DNA from: Lachnospiraceae bacterium UBA3772
GTDB lineage: Bacteria; Bacillota; Clostridia; Lachnospirales; Lachnospiraceae
DNA length: 10,734 nt
Assembly (NCBI GenBank): GCA_002371025.1
Contig: DFFQ01000125.1
Span: forward strand, 1-10,734
Direction of reading: 5' to 3'
Every line of letters starts with the position of its first letter. Within the stretch, counting starts at the first letter, position 1. The notes under the pieces are model-generated. The model had not been told where the DNA came from. It saw only the letters and a list, made by a program, of their open reading frames with translations, and ran no database searches. Shown one piece after another: positions 5,693 to 10,734 of this stretch. A program made the translations under genes and the position numbers.

Positions 5693-6292
5693 ATGGCAAA
5701 TAAAAAAGAAGAAAGTGCATGGGTGACATGGGCGCAGGATACTGGTGGATTTACAGCAACACTTATTGTTTTTAGTGTTATCGTTGCTGTAGCCACTTTC
5801 TTTGCTTATATAGGTATAAGCGCACATCTTACATACAAAAATGCGCCTTATAGAGTTGAATCGGATTGTACCCTGATAAATATAGAAAGTTATGAAAAAG
5901 AGCAGGAAGTAGTGGATGAAAATTATAAAAATGAGCCAGCTTACATAAGAAAACAGCACATGGTAAAAGAAAAATATACCCTGTATGTTTTAGAGTGGGA
6001 ATACCATATGAATGGTGAGGCAAGGACGTTTACTACAACCAATAAATATACAACCCTTCATAAGGTGGGGGATAAAATGACACAGAAAATGTATAGTGAA
6101 GACGGCGTAGAATATAAAAGAGCTGGCTTTGATGGTACAACAGATTTTATCCTTGGGGTAAGTATAATTGCCATTGCATTGTTTTCATTTTTAATAGTAA
6201 GAGTGATCATAGAACGTGTAAGACTTGCTAAAGCAGGAAAGTTAAAGAAAAAAAAGAAGAAACCGAGGAAGCTTAATAAAAACTTAAGATAG
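5693..6292 (+). CDS. Two-TM membrane protein with external domain, DUF3592-like layout
   Basis: This 199-aa protein has a short cytoplasmic head, TM1 (about 21-42), a roughly 105-residue external domain and TM2 (about 151-173). It ends in a very basic tail of 26 residues containing six lysines in a row (185-190), fitting a cytosolic C terminus. The external part has beta strands (VESDCTLINIESY, KYTLYVLEWEYHMNGEARTF) and a late GDKMTQKMYSEDG turn, which recalls DUF3592 proteins, where a domain between two TMs ends with a GxxxxVxYxP-like motif. That match is by layout and only moderate. No catalytic residues stand out; the function is unknown. AGGGAGG (5682-5688) four bases before the ATG sets the start. 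The gene is divergent from the UPF0126-family gene. Confidence 0.75.
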   Translation: MANKKEESAWVTWAQDTGGFTATLIVFSVIVAVATFFAYIGISAHLTYKNAPYRVESDCTLINIESYEKEQEVVDENYKNEPAYIRKQHMVKEKYTLYVLEWEYHMNGEARTFTTTNKYTTLHKVGDKMTQKMYSEDGVEYKRAGFDGTTDFILGVSIIAIALFSFLIVRVIIERVRLAKAGKLKKKKKKPRKLNKNLR

Positions 6293-6308
6293 TTAATTAA
6301 TTCTTAAA

Positions 6309-6337
6309 TTGATGGGGGTTATTCTTTTTGCTAGATT
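6309..6337 (+). promoter_or_regulatory. Possible promoter of the lipoprotein gene
   Basis: TTGATG (6309-6314), a 17-bp gap and TAGATT (6332-6337), each matching four of six consensus bases. No terminator hairpin is seen between 6292 and this site, so read-through from the gene at 5693 is also possible. Confidence 0.4.
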
Positions 6338-6370
6338 ATAAACAAATTTATGTTTAAGGAGAAGATATCA

Positions 6371-7360
6371 ATGAGAAGGAAATTGATTATCGCAGGTTTA
6401 ACACTTTCAATTTGTCTTTCGGCTTGTGGAAAGAATGGTGCTGAAAGGACGGTTTCAGAAAATCTTACTACAGTTAGTACAAGTGATACTGCTGGTGTAA
6501 ATGAAAAGGCTACAGAAGATGCTTCTGTAGAAGAAGATGTTTTTAAAGAAGATGTTTCTGAAGAGGAAATGGCTTCTCTTTCTGATACAAGTGATGACGA
6601 TGATCATGAAGAAGGAACAATAGAGAAAGAACTTGCAGAGATTGAGCAAAAAGAAGCTGGAAAGAAGGAACTTCTTAGTAGAGCAAAGACTCAAGGAGAT
6701 ATAAATCGAATTACAGAAGACAGATATGAGTTGTGGGACGATGAGCTTACTTCAATATGGAACAGATTAAGTGATGAAAAAAAAGAGGAACTTGAGGTTG
6801 ATAAAAATAGATGGGAGAAACAATTAAAAGCTAATGGAGTGGCTGCTAGAATAGAATATCTTAATGGTGCGATGGCTGTAAGTGAAGAAATTTCTAAGAA
6901 AAAGAATATGACAAGAAAAAGGGTTTATGAACTTGCAGCTTATTTAGCAGAAGAAAAAGGCGAATCATTTGAAATACCTGAGGAAGTTAAAGAAGATATA
7001 GAGAGCAGAGATACAAAGCTTGATGATGTTTTTAAAGAATTTGAAGGTGAATGGACAATTACTAAAAATGGTGACGGCGATATCGTGATCAAGTCTTTAG
7101 ATGCTTCAGCAGATGGAGAGGCAAAATGGTCATTTTCATATATGGGATATGAATTCACTGACTTAGATGTATACGGTTTTTGCGATAATAATATTATATT
7201 AATTTATAATCATAGAGAAAAGGAAGCACCATCATACTGCTGGATACATACAGACAAAGACAGCGATTTAATAAGGGTATGTCGTTATTCTGGATTTGCA
7301 GATTTTCTTGAAACTTCATCTTATTTTGATGAAAGTGTTATTGGTGAAAGAAAAAAATAA
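6371..7360 (+). CDS. Lipoprotein with LprI-like domain
   Basis: The start at 6371 is preferred over the in-frame ATG at 6350 because AAGGAG (6356-6361) lies nine bases before it, and the protein then begins with a compact lipoprotein signal MRRK plus hydrophobic core and lipobox LSAC (Cys19). The product is 329 aa. Residues 30-105 are acidic, Ser/Thr/Glu-rich and probably an extended tether (DDDD at 75-78). Residues about 107-195 resemble the LprI (DUF1311) domain: TQGDINRITEDRYELWDDEL, then DKNRWEK where that family has QRAW, then the trailing TRKRVYEL helix. The LprI name comes from a mycobacterial lysozyme-inhibitor lipoprotein; inhibition is not established for such relatives. The C-terminal part (about 222-315) is a beta-rich domain I do not recognise. 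It would sit on the outer face of the membrane. A terminator follows. Confidence 0.8.
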   Translation: MRRKLIIAGLTLSICLSACGKNGAERTVSENLTTVSTSDTAGVNEKATEDASVEEDVFKEDVSEEEMASLSDTSDDDDHEEGTIEKELAEIEQKEAGKKELLSRAKTQGDINRITEDRYELWDDELTSIWNRLSDEKKEELEVDKNRWEKQLKANGVAARIEYLNGAMAVSEEISKKKNMTRKRVYELAAYLAEEKGESFEIPEEVKEDIESRDTKLDDVFKEFEGEWTITKNGDGDIVIKSLDASADGEAKWSFSYMGYEFTDLDVYGFCDNNIILIYNHREKEAPSYCWIHTDKDSDLIRVCRYSGFADFLETSSYFDESVIGERKK

Positions 7361-7381
7361 TTCTGATATATTCAAAGTGTC

Positions 7382-7420
7382 AAAAAAGGACGGTTTATCA
7401 ATGATAAGCTGTCTTTTTTT
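7382..7420 (+). terminator. Rho-independent terminator of the lipoprotein gene
   Basis: GGACGGTTTATC (7388-7399) pairs with GATAAGCTGTCT (7403-7414) around an AAT loop, with three G-T wobbles. A T run (7414-7420) follows and A bases (7382-7387) precede, so it may work in both directions. Confidence 0.75.
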
Positions 7421-7440
7421 ATTTCGAGGGATTTCGAGGG
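7421..7440 (+). repeat. Tandem ATTTCGAGGG duplication
   Basis: Two exact adjacent 10-bp copies directly after the terminator. The following 80 bases (7441-7520) hold no gene, promoter or strong hairpin that I can see. Confidence 0.7.
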
Positions 7441-7522
7441 ACTCTCGGGTTGCTATTTACCCTCTACGGATTATTGATTGGAAATACAAGATAAAAATAT
7501 ATCGTGAGGCGATAAAAAATAG

Positions 7523-7551
7523 TTGACAAATGATAATGGGCGTTATATACT
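7523..7551 (+). promoter_or_regulatory. Strong sigma-A-type promoter of the DUF2975 operon
   Basis: Perfect TTGACA (7523-7528), a 17-bp gap and TATACT (7546-7551). The start would be near 7558, giving a 5' UTR of about 90 nt that contains the inverted repeat GCAGCC (7570-7575) / GGCTGC (7595-7600) with an inner ATAA/TTAT pair. This hairpin has no T run, so it is a leader structure rather than a terminator. Confidence 0.75.
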
Positions 7552-7648
7552 CCAATCAGTAGCTAAGAAGCAGCCAAAATAATGTTATATAAAGGGCTGC
7601 ATTTTAAATAAAAATAACGAGAGAATAAAAGAAACTGAGGAGAAAGAT

Positions 7649-8161
7649 ATGAAAGAGATTAAAAACAACAGGTCAAAAAAGATGAGTGTTTATCTTAAGC
7701 TTGTGGCGGGAATTGCTGCTTTACTTATGCTGGCATTCTTTGTAATGTGTACCATACAGTCAGTAAGTGACAATTTAAAAGACACGGGCAGTCAGTATTT
7801 CTTTATGCTTACTGCTGATCCAAAACTTAATTTAGGATTTATGTGGTTTACAGCAGTTCTTTGTTTCTTTATTGTATTTCAGTTCTGGAAGATATCAGAT
7901 CAGATTGGAAGAGAGAATTCATTTTCAGAAGAAAATGCCGTTAGTTTCCACAGAATGACCATCAGTTCAATCATAATTGTTATTCAGTATATTATAAGAA
8001 TTATTTTATTTATAGCATTAGATAAAGTAAATATTATGTCCCTCTATCTCCGCGGAGGAATGGCGATAGCGTTTATTCTTTTTGCAGTTCTTACAGAAGC
8101 TCTGGCAGGACTTGTTAGAAATGCATATGAGATGAAACAGGAAGCTGATCTTACAATTTAG
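7649..8161 (+). CDS. DUF2975 family membrane protein
   Basis: This 170-aa protein has a basic N terminus and four predicted TM segments (about 14-36, 62-82, 104-124, 135-157). The cytoplasmic loop between TM2 and TM3 carries ISDQIGRENSFSEENA (82-97), the hallmark of DUF2975 (a hydrophobic-rich stretch, then FSxEN). The family function is unknown, but its members are commonly paired with a short XRE-type regulator, as here: the next gene starts 11 bases downstream and its ribosome binding site overlaps this stop codon. GAGGAG six bases before the ATG sets the start. It is the first gene of an operon behind a near-consensus promoter. By inference it may sense a membrane or stress signal and act with the regulator. 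Confidence 0.85.
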   Translation: MKEIKNNRSKKMSVYLKLVAGIAALLMLAFFVMCTIQSVSDNLKDTGSQYFFMLTADPKLNLGFMWFTAVLCFFIVFQFWKISDQIGRENSFSEENAVSFHRMTISSIIIVIQYIIRIILFIALDKVNIMSLYLRGGMAIAFILFAVLTEALAGLVRNAYEMKQEADLTI

Positions 8162-8172
8162 GAGGTGGGTTT

Positions 8173-8385
8173 ATGATCATAATAAATGTAGATGTAATGC
8201 TGGCAAAAAGAAAAATGAAAGTTGGAGAATTGGCAGAAAAAGTTGGAATCACGCTTGCAAATATTTCAATTTTAAAAAATGGTAAAGCGAAGGCAATTAA
8301 GATTGAGACGCTGGATAAAATCTGTAAAGCGCTTGATTGCCAGCCAGGGGATATTCTTGAATATAGACCCGATGAAGAAGCATAA
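8173..8385 (+). CDS. Small XRE/Cro-type DNA-binding regulator (YozG-like)
   Basis: This 70-aa protein is a single helix-turn-helix domain. Helix 2 is KVGELAEKVG (16-25), the recognition helix starts at TLANISILKNGKA (27-39), and the closing helix is ETLDKICKALDCQPGDILEY (46-65), the typical end of YozG/HTH_26 regulators. No effector domain is present. It probably binds operator DNA as a dimer, plausibly at its own promoter. The ribosome binding site AGGAGGTG is near perfect and begins in the upstream stop codon, so the two genes are likely translationally coupled. Confidence 0.9.
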   Translation: MIIINVDVMLAKRKMKVGELAEKVGITLANISILKNGKAKAIKIETLDKICKALDCQPGDILEYRPDEEA

Positions 8386-8398
8386 AAGGTGAGATAAG

Positions 8399-8857
8399 AT
8401 GGATATTAATTATTTTATAAAAAGAGCAACAATAATAACTTTTATTCTGAGTATATTGTTATTTGTATTTATAATTACAGGGATAGTAATTTTTATTATT
8501 CCGGAATTAATGATTGTAGCTGTTTTTGTGGCTTTTTTAATGACTCATATCATTACGAATATAGGGGGAGTTGAGATTAATTCATTTATAATTTATTTCA
8601 TTACATCATTCGCCCTTGAGTTTTTATTATTTATAATCGTTATTTCTTCTTTAAGAGAACCGGATGATGGTTTTATTCCTAATATAGTGCCACTTATCTT
8701 TGGAACTCCTATAGTGGGACTTATATTGAGCCAGATTATTGTTTTTATTATTGCTATTTATAATATTATAAATAAAAAAATAAAAAACCGGGAAACCGGA
8801 CCACATTCAAACAAAGTGGAGCAGGCCCCCCCTGCTCCACAATTAAAAGAGAATTAA
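8399..8857 (+). CDS. Small four-TM membrane protein of unknown function
   Basis: This 152-aa protein is very hydrophobic and rich in isoleucine and phenylalanine, with TM segments at about 10-34, 36-54, 62-83 and 95-123. A hydrophilic C-terminal tail (124-152) is rich in Asn, Lys and Pro (EQAPPAPQ). I recognise no family. It starts 13 bases after the regulator stop, with AAGGTGAG upstream, so it is the third gene of the operon. The last 25 codons overlap unusually GC-rich RNA hairpins (8788-8840) and differ from the AT-rich rest of the gene. The tail may therefore be shaped by RNA structure as much as by protein function. Confidence 0.75.
   Translation: MDINYFIKRATIITFILSILLFVFIITGIVIFIIPELMIVAVFVAFLMTHIITNIGGVEINSFIIYFITSFALEFLLFIIVISSLREPDDGFIPNIVPLIFGTPIVGLILSQIIVFIIAIYNIINKKIKNRETGPHSNKVEQAPPAPQLKEN
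8788..8840 (+). promoter_or_regulatory. GC-rich hairpin pair at the third/fourth gene junction
   Basis: CCGG-GAAA-CCGG (8788-8799) is a four-bp stem with a GNRA tetraloop. GTGGAGCAGG (8816-8825) pairs perfectly with CCTGCTCCAC (8831-8840) around a five-C loop. No T run follows, so it is not a normal intrinsic terminator. It may stabilise a processed mRNA end or set gene ratios in the operon. CCAC (8801-8804) could compete for GTGG. Confidence 0.6.
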
Positions 8858-8875
8858 ATAAAAGGAGCATTTATC

Positions 8876-10471
8876 ATGGAATTTGCAATGAAAAAAAGAA
8901 AGTTCCATATGATAGTGAGTATTTTAATAGCGGCGGTTTTTTCGTTTTGTCGTTATGATAAGGGAGAAGGGCTATTAATATTATTGCTTAGTATGGCACT
9001 CGTGTTTTATCTGTTTTTAACTATTAGATCCAGCATAGGAACTATAAAGAAAGATTCGTATTTCCTACTGGGGATGATATTACTTTTAGGGTTGTCGAGT
9101 TTTATCACAGATAATAAAGATATACAGACAACTAATAATCTTGGAATATTTCTTCTTACATCTGTTACAGTTATTCATAATTATTATTTCGATAATAACT
9201 GGAGTCTTACAAAATATCTTGGAATGATAGTAAAATCATTTTTCAATATAATCCCTCTTACATTTCTTCCCGTTAAAGAATTTAGAGAATTAATAAATTA
9301 TAAAAAGATAGAGCAAAATGGTGATAATGCAGCAGTTGTTAAAAAAGAAACAGGATATTATGTATTTGTTGGACTTGTGACATCTATTCCAATAGTTTTA
9401 ATCCTTGTTTTTTTACTTGCATCTGCGGATGCAGTTTTTGGAAAAATAGTAAGTACCATTTTTGTAGAGATCATTGATTTTAATATAACAAATGTTTTTC
9501 AGATCGTTGTTTTATTTCTGCTGGGTCTTGTTTTATCATATTCAGGCATCAGGGTTATGGAACAAAAACAAGTACCTGACTATGATGGGAATAATGAATA
9601 TTTTGAAGAAGTTATAGCAATAACAGTGCTTAGCGTTATCTCTATATTATATTTAGTATTTTCAGTAATACAGATCTTATATCTGTTCATTGGAGATTTC
9701 AGATTGCCAGAAGGATATACCTATGCCAAGTATGCGAGAGAGGGCTTTTTCCAGCTTTTGTTTGTCTGCCTCTTAAATCTTTTGATAGTTTTATTTGTGC
9801 TTAAACATTTTAGGCGTGGAATTATTACAAAGATACTTCTTACAGTTATTTCAGCCTGTACCTATATAATGATCGCATCCAGTGCACTTAGAATGGGTAT
9901 GTATGTATCAGAGTTTAATCTTACCCGTCAAAGAGTAAAGGCGTTCTGGGCACTGGCGACATTAGCGATTATCTTTATATTTGTAGTTATCAATATCTAT
10001 AAGGAAAATTTTAGATTATCAAGATGGGCTATGATAGCATTCTGCATTTGTTATCTTGTACTTTCTTTTGGAAGGATGGATGCATTTATCGCCAGATATA
10101 ATCTGAGTAAGCTTACTAATGAAGAGATGGAAATGTTAGATACTTATGGGGAAGATTATATTTTCTTTGAGGAGAATTATAAAAATAGAGAAAAAGAGTA
10201 TCAGAGGGAACTTTGGAAGAAGATGGATTATGATCTGGACGCGATGTATGATGAGTATGCAGAATTAAAAAGTATCCGGGAGCTTGTTTGGAGCCATAGA
10301 TATGAATATACACTTTCTGCAGATGCGATTCCTGCACTTGAAGATGCATCCCATATATTTGTTTTAAAATATAAGGATGAGAATTTTAATAAAGAGTATG
10401 GAATATCCGATCTTAGCTTCAGGCATCTTAATCTGTCAAAGATTATGGCAAGAAGATATATTGAAAACTAA
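8876..10471 (+). CDS. DUF4173/DUF4153-type polytopic membrane protein
   Basis: This 531-aa protein has about ten TM segments in residues 10-400 and a soluble C-terminal part of about 130 residues. Family-like marks, recalled from DUF4173 proteins, are PVKEF (132-136), YAREGFFQLLFVCLLN (286-301), the RMGMYVSEFNLTRQR region (339-353), DAFIARYNL (402-410) and LSADAIPAL (480-488). The function is not established. GGAG (8864-8867) eight bases before the ATG sets the start; a second ATG four codons on is less well placed. It is the last gene of the operon that begins with DUF2975 and the XRE regulator, which suggests that the regulator controls it. The C-terminal part is rich in Glu, Tyr and Asp (417-470) and likely lies on one face of the membrane. 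An inverted repeat follows. Confidence 0.82.
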   Translation: MEFAMKKRKFHMIVSILIAAVFSFCRYDKGEGLLILLLSMALVFYLFLTIRSSIGTIKKDSYFLLGMILLLGLSSFITDNKDIQTTNNLGIFLLTSVTVIHNYYFDNNWSLTKYLGMIVKSFFNIIPLTFLPVKEFRELINYKKIEQNGDNAAVVKKETGYYVFVGLVTSIPIVLILVFLLASADAVFGKIVSTIFVEIIDFNITNVFQIVVLFLLGLVLSYSGIRVMEQKQVPDYDGNNEYFEEVIAITVLSVISILYLVFSVIQILYLFIGDFRLPEGYTYAKYAREGFFQLLFVCLLNLLIVLFVLKHFRRGIITKILLTVISACTYIMIASSALRMGMYVSEFNLTRQRVKAFWALATLAIIFIFVVINIYKENFRLSRWAMIAFCICYLVLSFGRMDAFIARYNLSKLTNEEMEMLDTYGEDYIFFEENYKNREKEYQRELWKKMDYDLDAMYDEYAELKSIRELVWSHRYEYTLSADAIPALEDASHIFVLKYKDENFNKEYGISDLSFRHLNLSKIMARRYIEN

Positions 10472-10503
10472 TATGTAAAAATCTAACAGTGGATTTATAA
10501 TAA

Positions 10504-10570
10504 AAACGTACCAGGTATATTTTGAAGGTTATGGCGTGAGCCGGGCCAAAGAAATATACCTGGTACGTTT
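10504..10570. repeat. 19-bp perfect inverted repeat with 29-nt GC-rich loop
   Basis: AAACGTACCAGGTATATTT (10504-10522) pairs without mismatch with 10552-10570. The loop (10523-10551) is GC-richer than its surroundings and can form GGC-GTGA-GCC (10533-10542). The 3' side has only three Ts before ATATG, so termination would be weak. It may be the operon terminator, a dispersed palindromic (REP/MITE-like) element, or a small structured RNA. Confidence 0.7.
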
Positions 10571-10699
10571 ATATGAATTTACGTCGGGATTCACGTTAGT
10601 TCTTTTTGCTTTGCCTTGTTTAAATTTAAGTCAAATGATATGATTATTCTGTGTTTTTTGATGAATAGTTGTAAATACTAAATAAAGTTTAACGATTAT

Positions 10700-10721
10700 A
10701 GGGGGTAAAAAGGGGGTAAAT
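10700..10721 (+). promoter_or_regulatory. Duplicated ribosome-binding-site-like sequence
   Basis: AGGGGGTAAA occurs twice (10700-10709 and 10711-10720), 11 bases apart, before the ATG at 10722. The second copy is at normal distance and is the likely ribosome binding site. The rest of the gap after the inverted repeat (10571-10699) holds no clear promoter. Confidence 0.5.
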
Positions 10722-10734
10722 ATGAATGAATCCA
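10722..10734 (+). CDS. Start of a gene cut by the window end
   Basis: ATG AAT GAA TCC (Met-Asn-Glu-Ser) follows a purine-rich GGGGGTAAA site (10712-10720) at normal distance. Only four codons are visible, so the product cannot be named and the call rests on the ribosome binding site and start codon. Confidence 0.4.

Noticed and set aside
6350..6370. Upstream ATG at 6350 as the lipoprotein start
   Set aside because: It has no ribosome binding site, and the AAGGAG that serves the ATG at 6371 lies inside this extension.
7296..7526. 76-aa plus-strand frame spanning the lipoprotein end and its terminator
   Set aside because: It begins inside the lipoprotein gene in another frame, runs through the terminator hairpin and lacks a ribosome binding site.
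8816..8840. Intrinsic terminator after the four-TM protein
   Set aside because: The stem is strong but lies inside the coding region and is followed by AATTAAAAG rather than a T run.

Overview
The window looks like chromosome of a low-GC Gram-positive anaerobe, most likely a Lachnospiraceae (Butyrivibrio/Roseburia-like) member of the Clostridia. The basis is the AT-rich sequence, strong AGGAGG-type ribosome binding sites, a cell-wall-type surface protein made of YDG/MBG-like repeats with the C-terminal module common in that family, and the set of DUF families present. This placement is inference; there is no rRNA or other strong taxonomic marker.

Layout. Positions 1-2184 are the 3' part of a large repeat-built surface protein with a PETGD-like sorting signal, followed by a long terminator hairpin (2305-2370). 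Positions 2371-4219 are the most interesting part. A roughly 119-nt RNA gene (2520-2638) has the acceptor, D and T arms of a tRNA, but a folded 68-nt insert replaces the anticodon arm and variable loop. It is followed by about 120 nt of structured leader and then a gene for a Ro60-like vWA protein of the DUF2828 type (2759-4219) with an intact MIDAS metal site. A terminator follows at 4221-4257. The layout mirrors bacterial Ro60 (Rsr) with its tRNA-mimicking Y RNA (YrlA), but the protein is DUF2828 rather than classical TROVE. This is my main candidate for an undescribed RNA-protein system.

Positions 4375-7360 hold four separately transcribed genes: an unrecognised 127-aa protein (+), a UPF0126/TRIC-type channel or glycine-transporter family protein (-), a two-TM protein with a DUF3592-like layout (+), and a lipoprotein with an LprI-like domain (+). 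The intergenic regions carry short repeated sites that could be operators.

Positions 7523-10471 form a compact operon behind a near-consensus promoter: a DUF2975 membrane protein, a 70-aa YozG-type XRE regulator, a small four-TM protein, and a large DUF4173-type multi-TM protein. A GC-rich RNA hairpin lies at the third/fourth gene junction. After it come a 19-bp perfect inverted repeat (10504-10570) and the first codons of another gene at 10722.

How they work together: the tRNA-like RNA, leader and DUF2828 gene probably form one transcription unit encoding an RNP. The DUF2975-XRE-DUF4173 set looks like a self-regulated membrane module. The other genes look like ordinary single-gene envelope functions.
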